From NCBI GenBank assembly GCA_964442735.1, contig CAYUAP010000111.1, positions 1 through 15,875 of the forward strand: a stretch of 15,875 nucleotides of DNA, read 5' to 3'. The DNA is from JAUNBG01 sp964442735. Lineage in GTDB: Bacteria; Planctomycetota; Planctomycetia; Pirellulales; Thermoguttaceae. The notes under the pieces were generated by a model that was not told the origin of the DNA, searched no databases, and saw nothing but the letters and a program-made list of their open reading frames with translations. Position numbers and translations under genes: made by a program. Numbering within the stretch: the first letter of the stretch is position 1; the number at the start of each line of letters is the position of its first letter. Positions 6,996 through 13,551 of this stretch are shown piece by piece.

Positions 6996-7521
6996 ACTAT
7001 TTTATATAAACAATAAAAGAGAGTCAATGGGAGGTTTTCCCAATGGCACCCGTCAACTGTTCCATTAAATTAATTATGCAAATTTCATTCCAATCGTTAT
7101 ATATGTATTTTCACCCTAAAAACATAGAATATATCAACAAAACAACATAAACAACAATAATAAAAATGGTGTAATTGCATAATTAAACAATTCTGTATCA
7201 CACCATGTATAATTGTGCAACATAAAAAATTTTTTGACTTCCTGCCAAAATTTGTTCCTTCTTTATTAAGAGTGTCCGTAAAGACAATTTTGTTCCATCA
7301 AAAATTAAATAATTACATAAAAATCGTTAGTACATTTAAAATACTGGTCAAATAAAACACTTTTCCCGAAACTTCCATTTTTTTGAATCATACAAGTATA
7401 GAATGTTTTTAATAAAGCTGGTCTTTATCAATAAAAATTAAACGTCAAGACAACCTATAAAAAAACCAAAATATATATTTGTCCCAGTAAATAGATAATA
7501 AAAACTACATAATAAAGAAAG
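6996..7521. other. AT-rich intergenic stretch, no gene seen
   Basis: I find no plausible coding frame. The only structure I noted is an inverted repeat ATGGTGT (7166-7172) / ACACCAT (7200-7206) spanning 41 bases. The region presumably holds the promoter of the minus-strand DUF1559 gene, but I cannot pick it out against the AT-rich background. Confidence 0.5.
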
Positions 7522-7594
7522 TGGAGGATAACGGGCTCGAACCGATGACCTTCTGGCTGCCAGCCAGACGCTCTCCCAACTGAGCTAATCCCCC
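7522..7594 (-). tRNA. tRNA-Ala (anticodon GGC)
   Basis: A complete cloverleaf of 73 bases is read on the minus strand. The acceptor stem GGGGGAT pairs with ATCCTCC and includes a G3-U70 wobble, the identity element of tRNA-Ala. The D arm is TAGCTCAGTTGGGAGAGC, the anticodon stem TCTGG/CCAGA encloses loop CTGGCAG with anticodon GGC at 7559-7561, and the T arm is CGGTTCGAGCCCG. The discriminator base is A, and the 3' CCA is not encoded. Confidence 0.96.
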
Positions 7595-7715
7595 AGATTA
7601 CAACCCTTGAAATAGAGCTGATAACGACTCCAACTCTTAACTCAAGAACATAAAAAAGTATATCATGGGGGTTAATTTCGTCAATAGGGGTGTTTCTCTT
7701 TTTTAAAAAAGAAAT

Positions 7716-7946
7716 CTATGAAACCGATCGGTCCACAAATGCGGACACCTGAACTTCATTTTTGATCTCCCCGACTCCCTGAAACGTTCGGACTGTTTCC
7801 TGAACCATCTGTTTTATATAATAGGAGGGAACCGTTCCCTGTACGATAACGCGCCCACTCTCCCATTGAAATTTCAAAACAGAACCCAAAAAATATGGAT
7901 TCTTTTTTAAGGCGGATGCCAACTCCTTGTTTATCATCGTTTCCAT
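7716..7946 (-). CDS. Small BON-domain protein
   Basis: A 76-residue protein matching the BON fold. The strand-turn pattern FQWESGRVIVQGTVPSYYIK is followed by a helix (QMVQETVRTFQGVGEI) and the closing strand KNEVQVSAFV. BON domains are thought to bind membranes or hydrophobic ligands. A stand-alone single BON domain of this size is common in Planctomycetota; it has no signal peptide, so it is probably cytoplasmic or acts at the inner membrane face. ATG at 7946 has GAGAAG six bases upstream; ATG at 7937 is an in-frame alternative. It follows the hypothetical at 8036-8512 on the same strand after 89 bases, possibly co-transcribed. Confidence 0.75.
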   Translation of the reverse strand: METMINKELASALKKNPYFLGSVLKFQWESGRVIVQGTVPSYYIKQMVQETVRTFQGVGEIKNEVQVSAFVDRSVS

Positions 7947-8035
7947 GAAATACTTCTCTGTTTATTTTAAAGGTGAATGAAGAATATAAATTGTACGTAT
8001 TATTAACCTATTTCATTTAATTTACCATGTCGCTT

Positions 8036-8512
8036 TTATCTATTTTTTTCTTCCTCCTGGGGTTTGATGAAAATTGTCTTCATATTATATTGACTGACAT
8101 AACAGGTCATTTTCCTCCATCGGGGAAGAAGGTGGAGGGGAATTCTCCGATGATCTTTAGTCTCCAGAATAAACTCGGCCTGTTCGGTCTCCGCGATGGG
8201 ATCTGTCGACGATTCAAGGACTGGCGGATTGACAAAGGTGTCAGAAACTTTTACATCCATCAATGTTTCTGTTGAAACGCCATTTTCCATATTCAATGGA
8301 GAAACAACGGGAGTGGCTACGGATCTTCCGGATGAAAATACGTTCCAGGCGGAAAAAGAAAAGGAAGGAGGATACAGGATCAATAAACTCGCCGGAATTA
8401 TCAGGTAGAATAAATATCGCGTTCGGGAAGACAATCGTTTTCCGAAGATCGATAATAAAAAAAGTAACCATTCACAAACGATTTTGGAACCACGGATATC
8501 ACGGATAACCAC
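8036..8512 (-). CDS. Hypothetical membrane or secreted protein with repeat-derived 5' end
   Basis: An open frame of up to 158 residues; I recognise no family. The maximal start is GTG at 8512, inside the family 1 repeat, so the first 16 or so residues (MVIRDIRGSK...) are repeat sequence. A native start is unclear; TTG at 8434 would give a basic N-terminus (LSSRTR) then a hydrophobic helix (YLFYLIIPASLLILYPP), resembling a signal peptide or anchor. The middle is Ser/Thr/Val/Glu-rich and probably extended. The C-terminal third is basic (HRRIPLHLLPRWRKMTCYV) and ends in charged residues. It precedes the BON gene on the same strand. Codon content looks protein-like after the repeat, but both start and function are uncertain. 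Confidence 0.55.
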   Translation of the reverse strand: MVIRDIRGSKIVCEWLLFLLSIFGKRLSSRTRYLFYLIIPASLLILYPPSFSFSAWNVFSSGRSVATPVVSPLNMENGVSTETLMDVKVSDTFVNPPVLESSTDPIAETEQAEFILETKDHRRIPLHLLPRWRKMTCYVSQYNMKTIFIKPQEEEKNR

Positions 8513-8584
8513 AGATAGTCTGCCGTAAAATACAATATTTTACAATAACAAACTAAACATTTTTATCTCTATAATAAATAGTAT
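8464..8584 (-). repeat. Family 1 repeat, half copy C1
   Basis: Read on the minus strand this is the right half of the family 1 unit, from the A/T stem region to the terminal GGTTAC. It stops at AATAAATAGT, where the next, complete copy begins at 8585. It contains the perfect palindrome GTAAAATA-CAA-TATTTTAC. It overlaps the 5' end of the hypothetical gene at 8036-8512. Confidence 0.85.
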
Positions 8585-8809
8585 GTAACCATTCACAAAC
8601 GATTTTGGAACCATGGATAACACGGATAACCACAGATAGTCTGTCGTAAAATACAATATTTTACAATAACATACTAAATATTTTTATCTGTATAATAAAT
8701 AGTTTTATCATAAAAAAGTTTGTTTACCAAAAAACTATCCGTGAAAATCAGTGTTATCAGTGGTTTCACATTATATCAGTGGTTTCACATTATATCTGTG
8801 AATGGTTAC
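8585..8809 (-). repeat. Family 1 repeat, full copy C2 with internal duplication
   Basis: A full copy in reverse orientation, 225 bp instead of about 207. The extra length is an internal direct duplication of about 18 bases, TCAGTGGTTTCACATTATA, at 8758-8796. The terminal GTAACC and GGTTAC are intact. Confidence 0.88.
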
Positions 8810-8889
8810 TAAAAAAAGAAAAACCACCGATTATACAGATGTTCGAACGGAGGCATTCAATAGGACCCGCATCAACTCCTGTAACCAGA

Positions 8890-9429
8890 TCATTTTGACC
8901 CTTTTTTCACTTTTGCTGCTGTCTTGCCCTTCCCTTTTGGTCCTGCGGCTTCCGGCTTCATCTTTTCTTCCGATATCTTCTTTTCTTCCGATATCTTCTT
9001 TTCTTCCGATATCTTCTTGTTGATCTGACTGCGTAAATCGTTCAAATCGTCTCGCGTCAGTTCCCCTGATTCGATGAAGCTTGTCAACAGAGAATGGAGT
9101 GTACCTTCGAAGAATCGTTCAAAAAAAGAAACCTTTTTTCCTTCGAGAATCTCCTTCGAGGAAACTTGAGGACAATAATATAAACATTCGAACCCATGAC
9201 TTTTTCGTTTAAAGGCTACCAGAACCTCTTTTTTGACCAGACGCGTCAAAAATGATCGAACGGTCTTGGGACTCCATTCTTTCTGTGCGATAACTTTTTC
9301 TATTATCTCGTTGGCATTCAGTTCTTCCGGGCTATCCCAGATAACCTTCATTACATACCACTCCGATTCACTAATACGAAAACTTTTTTTTCCTTTACGG
9401 TCTGTGGGGGCTGTTTTTTGGATTGCCAT
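8890..9429 (-). CDS. BlaI/MecI/CopY-family transcriptional repressor
   Basis: A 179-residue repressor. Residues about 20-85 form the winged helix typical of BlaI/MecI: ISESEWYVMKVIWDSPEELNA, then recognition helix SPKTVRSFLTRLVKKEVL and a wing with HGFECLYYCP. The dimerisation part (about 90-135) has FFERFFEGTLHSLLTSFIESG and LTRDDLNDLR, matching the family's GSVSNLLAHF/LSxEELxxLR pattern. Family members bind as dimers to palindromic operators and are removed by a BlaR1-type sensor protease; no such gene is in the window. The C-terminus is extended by three exact KKISEE repeats and a Lys/Ala/Gly tail, beyond the usual 120-140 residues. ATG at 9429 has AGGAG nine bases upstream. It probably regulates itself or a distant target. 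Confidence 0.9.
   Translation of the reverse strand: MAIQKTAPTDRKGKKSFRISESEWYVMKVIWDSPEELNANEIIEKVIAQKEWSPKTVRSFLTRLVKKEVLVAFKRKSHGFECLYYCPQVSSKEILEGKKVSFFERFFEGTLHSLLTSFIESGELTRDDLNDLRSQINKKISEEKKISEEKKISEEKMKPEAAGPKGKGKTAAKVKKGSK
8963..9016. repeat. Three 18-bp tandem repeats within the BlaI-family gene
   Basis: The unit TTTTCTTCCGATATCTTC occurs three times without change and encodes KKISEE on the minus strand. The exact nucleotide identity, including third codon positions, indicates recent slippage. Confidence 0.92.
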
Positions 9430-9490
9430 TATTACACTCTCCTGATTATCATTAATTGTTGGGGGCTGTTAAACCCTATTTGTATTATAC

Positions 9491-9604
9491 CTCAAGATCG
9501 TTATAAAAATCTGTCTTTCAAAACAGACGAGACACCTGTTTTGGAGGATACGGACAAGACGTCACTCCCAGGAAATACCACCTTTATAACTTCCTAAAGT
9601 ATAC
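9491..9604 (-). repeat. Family 2 repeat, diverged copy 3
   Basis: Read on the minus strand this follows the copies at 321-455 and 1444-1579 from GTATAC to ATCTTGAG, including CATTTCCTGGGAG-type, TCCTCCAAAACAGGTGTCTCG and TTTTATAACGA stretches. About 24 bases around the TGCCTG/CAGGCA hairpin are missing. It lies upstream of the BlaI-family gene. Confidence 0.7.
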
Positions 9605-9939
9605 AATCATGTAATATTTTTAATTTCGACTTTTGACAGGAATGGCAGATACCTGGCTATCCGAAAAATAGAGGACGATTCAATGTTATTCCTGTATTTT
9701 TAGTCCTACTGTAAAATAAAACAGATTCCATTCCTTCCTGAAACAAACGTTTAAAAAATGATTACATCTATGGTTTATATTAGATTAGAACGTAATCATT
9801 GTCAATGGGGGGATCTATAAAAAATACATTTTTACGAAATAAACGATTAGAAGGCAAATATAGGAAATCTGTTGAAGGTTGATAGATGACGTTTTGCTTC
9901 TTGTTTCCCGTTCTTTACATTCTTTAATTCGGTGTTCTT
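9605..9939. other. Divergent intergenic region with a 9-bp inverted repeat
   Basis: I see no gene. A perfect inverted repeat AATGATTAC (9757-9765) / GTAATCATT (9792-9800) lies between the BlaI-family gene and the divergent ThuA gene. The 26-base separation between its arms could be an operator pair or a weak hairpin. There is a TTGACA-like hexamer near 9633, but no good -10 at the right distance. Confidence 0.35.
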
Positions 9940-10065
9940 TTTCTCCGTGATTCTATGATAATATTATTTATCATAAAAATTTTTAGACTTGTTATTGCAA
10001 TATACAGTGTTTTTCTGTAAACTATAGTGTTCAGTCGGTAATATCCATGTTTTCCAATTGTATTT
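9940..10065 (+). repeat. Decayed family 1 repeat copy
   Basis: The stretch CTCCGTGATT, ATGATAATATTATTTATCAT, TTGTTATTGCAATATACAG and GTAATATCCATGTTTTCCA follows the order of the right two thirds of the family 1 unit with many substitutions. The terminal GGTTAC is no longer visible. It is an old copy within the leader of the ThuA-domain gene. Confidence 0.5.
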
Positions 10066-10144
10066 TGTACATACAGTGAAGAGTTTCAGGTGAACATGGA
10101 AGTGGGTTGAAAGCCCAATTTGCACATAAACAGGAGTATTTGAA

Positions 10145-11536
10145 GTGAAAAGCAGATCTATTATATACTGTATCATGATTTTTTTGATGTTCGGTTTTGG
10201 ACCTCTTTGGGCCGAAGAAACACTATTGAATATACAGACTCGTTATCGAACGGATCTTCCGAAGGATGTTCCGGACTCCAAAACGACCTTTCCTTTCAAA
10301 ATTTTTGATGGTTACGACTACCAAATAATCTATAAAAGCCTTCAATGGCAGACTTCCGAAACGGCTATACTCTATGATCGGCCTTCCAATGCGGAAACGT
10401 CGATGATTACAAGAATCGAAAATGCCGTTGAGGTATTACGAAAACAGGGGGCTCCCATTTTATTCCTGGAGACATGCAAGGACTCCACACAACTTCTTCT
10501 GTGGTTGAAAAATAAAAGGGTAAAAAATGTCCTGATTTTGGGTGTTACTCTAGTCGATAATGATCAGGCTACTCCGGTTATTATAACTTCCAAAAATGAA
10601 ACGCTTTCCCTGGCGGCAATTCTGAAAGAAAAATTTTCCATGGTGGTTGTTCGCGATCTGATAACAACGTTAAAAAAAGACGCTCTAAAAACAGCGTCAA
10701 ACGTGGGGACAACGACCTTTCGTTTGCAAGAGCAAATGGTGGCGTCTCTGGAACGCTCCTGGTGTCCGACGATCACTTCCTGTGATATTTTAGGAGGTCC
10801 CGCCTACCGGTTCTCGACGGATAACCGAAAAGAAATTGTCTTTCTTGTTAGTGACGATCATTATTCGGCGGAAAAAATCCTGCCACTCTTCGGGGAATTC
10901 CTGATGGAACGATATCCCGTATACTGCTCTGTTATTCACGGCGAAGGAACAAGTCAATTTAAAAATATCGATGAATTGGACCGTGCGGACTGTTTAGTGG
11001 TTTATATTCGTCGATTGGGAATTCCGGCTGTACTTCTCTCCAAGATAAAAAATCACCTTGCTATGGGGAAAGGCGTCGTGGGACTTCGAACGGCCAGTCA
11101 CGCCTTCGCGCCAAATGGTACATATCCGAAGGATCTCGTTGTATGGCCGGATTTTGACAAGGAAGTACAGGGGGGAAATTATCACAATCATGGACCTAAC
11201 GATAAAGGAACGGATGTTCGGAACAGAATGGGTACGGAGAAGGAGATTTCTCTATTATTAACGGGCGTTGTTCCGAATCAATGGCATTCAATCGGATCTC
11301 TCTATTTCACTTCGCCTGTTGTTGCGGACTCTATTATATTGCAATTCGGTTCCATTACGGGCGCCCCGGACGAACCTCTAACATGGATTCGCTATTATGG
11401 AAAACAGAAAAGCCGGATTGCCTATTCCGGATTGGGACATCCGGACGATTTTAATCAGACTGCCTGTCGCAATCTGTTTCGTAATTTATTTTTCTGGTCG
11501 ATGGGGGCGGAAAATCTGATAAAGGACAATCATTGA
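10145..11536 (+). CDS. Secreted isochorismatase-like/ThuA-domain protein
   Basis: A 463-residue exported protein. Residues 1-23 are a signal peptide (KSRS, hydrophobic IIYCIMIFLMFGFG, PLWA cleavage). Residues about 70-200 resemble an isochorismatase-like fold: AILYDRP, VEVLRKQGAPILFLETC, KNVLILGV, SMVVVRDLITTL, followed by CPTITSCDILGG. The segment that normally carries the catalytic Cys reads TLVDND and the middle of the domain is short, so this half is probably inactive. Residues about 228-450 are a ThuA-like (class I amidotransferase-type) domain with VFLVSDDHYSAEKILP, ADCLVVYIRR, GKGVVGLRTASHAF, and NYHNHGPNDKGTDV. Planctomycetota encode many such secreted fusions, often in sugar-degradation loci. 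GTG at 10145 is chosen because AGGAG lies eight bases upstream and the signal peptide begins there. Its substrate is unknown. Confidence 0.82.
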   Translation: MKSRSIIYCIMIFLMFGFGPLWAEETLLNIQTRYRTDLPKDVPDSKTTFPFKIFDGYDYQIIYKSLQWQTSETAILYDRPSNAETSMITRIENAVEVLRKQGAPILFLETCKDSTQLLLWLKNKRVKNVLILGVTLVDNDQATPVIITSKNETLSLAAILKEKFSMVVVRDLITTLKKDALKTASNVGTTTFRLQEQMVASLERSWCPTITSCDILGGPAYRFSTDNRKEIVFLVSDDHYSAEKILPLFGEFLMERYPVYCSVIHGEGTSQFKNIDELDRADCLVVYIRRLGIPAVLLSKIKNHLAMGKGVVGLRTASHAFAPNGTYPKDLVVWPDFDKEVQGGNYHNHGPNDKGTDVRNRMGTEKEISLLLTGVVPNQWHSIGSLYFTSPVVADSIILQFGSITGAPDEPLTWIRYYGKQKSRIAYSGLGHPDDFNQTACRNLFRNLFFWSMGAENLIKDNH

Positions 11537-11568
11537 GGGGAGGTACTCTTGAAAAAACAGGAGTTACC

Positions 11569-11658
11569 ATGAAAAATTTTGAGGTGCGCTTGAGAAGAAA
11601 TACTCCGTTATTCATCGGTCTTTTTTCTCCACGGCAGAAGGTTTCAAATGGACTGTAA
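11569..11658 (+). CDS. Possible 29-residue small ORF after the ThuA gene
   Basis: ATG at 11569 has AGGAG five bases upstream, a good ribosome binding site, 32 bases after the ThuA stop. The 29-residue product (MKNFEVRLRRNTPLFIGLFS...) is basic and matches nothing I know. It may be the surviving start of a lost downstream gene rather than a functional small protein. Confidence 0.3.
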   Translation: MKNFEVRLRRNTPLFIGLFSPRQKVSNGL

Positions 11659-11737
11659 AATATCAATATGGCTATTTTTAATAACTACTTTCCATATATC
11701 GTATATAAAAGTATATGCGTTAAATAAAGGCTCTTAA
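11648..11737 (+). pseudogene. Possible signal-peptide remnant of a lost secreted protein
   Basis: ATG at 11648 with AAGG six bases upstream encodes MDCKISIWLFLITTFHISYI and then KVYALNKGS before a stop. It has the charge and hydrophobic pattern of a signal peptide but almost no mature protein. A family 1 repeat starts 18 bases later, so the body of the gene may have been lost when the repeat arrived. The evidence is weak. Confidence 0.25.
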
Positions 11738-11754
11738 TTAGTATTAGAATACTT

Positions 11755-11958
11755 GTAACCATTCCCGAACGATTTTGGAACCACGGATATCACGGATAAA
11801 CACAGATAGTCTGTCGTAAAATACAATTTTTTACAATAACTACTAAACATTTTTCTATTATAATAAATAATTTTATCATAAAAAAGTTTGTTTACCAAAA
11901 AACTATCCGTGAAAATCAGTGTTATCCGTGGTTTCACTTTATATCCGTGAATCGTTAC
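11755..11958 (-). repeat. Family 1 repeat, full copy D
   Basis: A complete unit of 204 bp in reverse orientation, from GTAACCATTC to ATCGTTAC, with the internal words CACGGATATCACGGAT, GTAAAATACAATTTTTTAC and ACTATCCGTGAAAATCAGTG. It is immediately followed by a 16-bp tandem array. Confidence 0.88.
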
Positions 11959-12206
11959 AAAAGGAGAAGGAAAAACAGGATCTTGTACAAACAGGATCTT
12001 GTACAAACAGGATCTGACACAAACAGGATCTTGTACAAACAGGTCTGGCACAAATCAGAACGAGTGTGGAGACCAGTCTCCCCTATGGAATCGGTAACTG
12101 GTTGACGAAGACGGTAACAGCCTTGGCCTTGAATCACTGATCCATCCCAAAAGCCGCCCCAAAAAGAAAAAGGAACCCGAATAATATATTTATCTATATC
12201 TCCCAT
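11955..12206 (-). CDS. Low-confidence hypothetical ORF ending in repeats
   Basis: A frame of 83 codons. The first 55 or so residues (MGDIDKYIIRVPFSFWGGFW..., GQGCYRLRQPVTDSIGETG) look protein-like, whereas the rest is read through the 16-bp tandem repeats (CLYKILFVSDP...) and the stop codon lies in the end of the family 1 repeat. No clear ribosome binding site precedes ATG 12206. It may be the 5' piece of a gene whose 3' end was replaced by repeats, or chance. No family is recognised. Confidence 0.3.
   Translation of the reverse strand: MGDIDKYIIRVPFSFWGGFWDGSVIQGQGCYRLRQPVTDSIGETGLHTRSDLCQTCLYKILFVSDPVCTRSCLYKILFFLLLL
11973..12051. repeat. Five 16-bp tandem repeats (AAACAGGATCTTGTAC type)
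   Basis: Units start at 11973, 11989, 12005, 12021 and 12037. Units 1, 2 and 4 are identical (AAACAGGATCTTGTAC), unit 3 ends CTGACAC, and unit 5 is shortened and diverged. The array begins 15 bases after the family 1 copy at 11755-11958. Confidence 0.92.
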
Positions 12207-12280
12207 TCGTTATATATTGTGTATATCCCGTCAAAAATTACTTCCGATCTCTTTTTCTTCCTTCCAATAAACTGTCATAA

Positions 12281-12289
12281 TGTTATAAT
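12281..12289 (+). promoter_or_regulatory. Possible extended -10 promoter for the ATPase/TOPRIM pair
   Basis: TGTTATAAT at 12281-12289 is an exact extended -10 (TGn-TATAAT), about 80 bases before the ATPase start. The hexamer at the expected -35 distance (CTTCCA, 12261-12266) is poor, which an extended -10 could offset. It is predicted from sequence only, in AT-rich DNA where chance matches occur. Confidence 0.35.
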
Positions 12290-12367
12290 ATCAACGATGA
12301 GAACCGAAAAATATTTCGCTCTTGAACAGAGAATTTCATTATTAGAATAATGGAGCAGTAATCAGTC

Positions 12368-13519
12368 ATGTTTATATCCAGAATAGTATTGAAGAACTGG
12401 CGTAATTTTCGCAATGTAGATGTAAACTTAAACCGTCGAATGTTTATTGTTGGCGCTAATGCATCAGGAAAATCCAATTTCCTTGACGCATTTCGTTTTC
12501 TACGCGATATAGTCAAACCGGGTGGAGGTCTTCAGTCTGCCATTATTGGTCGTGGGGGACTGACAAAGATTCGTTGTTTAAGTGCTCGAAAGGATCCCGA
12601 AGTTTCGATTGAAATCGAAATGTCTGATGTTCCGGAAGCTGAAAGTATTTGGAAGTATCGTTTAAGTATTCGACAACATCCTCGGGGAACACGTGAGGCC
12701 TTTTTAACTGAAGAAAAAATTTGGAAGAATGGAGAATTGATTCTGGATCGTCCAAACGATGAAGACAGGAAAGATCCGTTACGAACATCACAGACGTATC
12801 TTGAACAAGTAAATATGAACGCCAAATTTCGAGATCTGCCTTCGATGTTGAGAGAAATTGGTTATCTTCATCTTGTCCCACAATTATTGCGATATCCTCA
12901 AGCGTTTGCAGGAGCGGATATTCCAGACGATCCTTTTGGAAGTGGTTTCTTGGACAAAATCGGTAAAACTCCGGAGAAGACACGAAACAGCAGACTGAAA
13001 AAAATCGAAAACATTTTACGGGGCGCCGTTCCGCAATTGCGTGAATTCAACTTTCATTACGATATGGGAAATCCTCATCTGACTGCCACCTATCAACATT
13101 GGCGTCCCAATGCTGGCAAGCAGGACGAAGAAGATTTTTCCGATGGAACATTACGACTGATCGGCCTGATATGGACTTTACTGGAACAGCGTCAGCTTCT
13201 CCTTTTGGAAGAACCTGAATTATCGCTACACGGAGCAATTATCGAAAAATTGCCCTCCATGTTCAGTAAGGCACAAAAAGTCAAAAAATCGCAAATCATC
13301 GCAACGACGCACAGCGACAAAATTCTATCCGACAAGGGGATTTCACTGACAGAAATACTGATACTTATTCCCGATTCCGAAGGTACTCGTTGTCAAGTCG
13401 CTTCCAGTCTGGAGGATGTTCAAGCATTACTCAACGCAGGCTTTACTCCTTCGGAAATTGTGTCACCCAAAACAATACCAGTCTCCAATCAACAGTTTTT
13501 GCCTGGCTTCGATCTGTAA
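12368..13519 (+). CDS. AAA/ABC-type ATPase (AAA_21/COG4637-like) of a two-gene cassette
   Basis: A 383-residue ATPase of the SMC/RecF-like group. The N-terminus ISRIVLKNWRNFRNVDVNL is the usual strand-loop before a Walker A motif GANASGKS at 29-36. An ABC-like signature DFSDGTLRLIGLIW lies at 256-269, Walker B LLLLEEPELSLHG at 277-289 with E281/E282, and the H-loop THSDKIL at 314-320. The segment between Walker A and the signature is an insertion of helices and strands, without the zinc hook of Rad50. No TOPRIM domain is fused; instead the next gene encodes one, 32 bases downstream. ATPases of this group power OLD, PARIS and similar defence systems. ATG at 12368 has GGAG 12 bases upstream, a rather long spacing. 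Family is sure; the role in defence is inference from the pairing. Confidence 0.88.
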   Translation: MFISRIVLKNWRNFRNVDVNLNRRMFIVGANASGKSNFLDAFRFLRDIVKPGGGLQSAIIGRGGLTKIRCLSARKDPEVSIEIEMSDVPEAESIWKYRLSIRQHPRGTREAFLTEEKIWKNGELILDRPNDEDRKDPLRTSQTYLEQVNMNAKFRDLPSMLREIGYLHLVPQLLRYPQAFAGADIPDDPFGSGFLDKIGKTPEKTRNSRLKKIENILRGAVPQLREFNFHYDMGNPHLTATYQHWRPNAGKQDEEDFSDGTLRLIGLIWTLLEQRQLLLLEEPELSLHGAIIEKLPSMFSKAQKVKKSQIIATTHSDKILSDKGISLTEILILIPDSEGTRCQVASSLEDVQALLNAGFTPSEIVSPKTIPVSNQQFLPGFDL

Positions 13520-13551
13520 AAGTGAAACTTTATATTCATTGGGAAAACGTT

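Noticed and set aside
13390..13551. N-terminal extension of the TOPRIM protein to the upstream ATG
   Set aside because: It would overlap the ATPase gene by 130 bases in another frame; the conserved strand ILIHLIFED begins right after ATG 13552.
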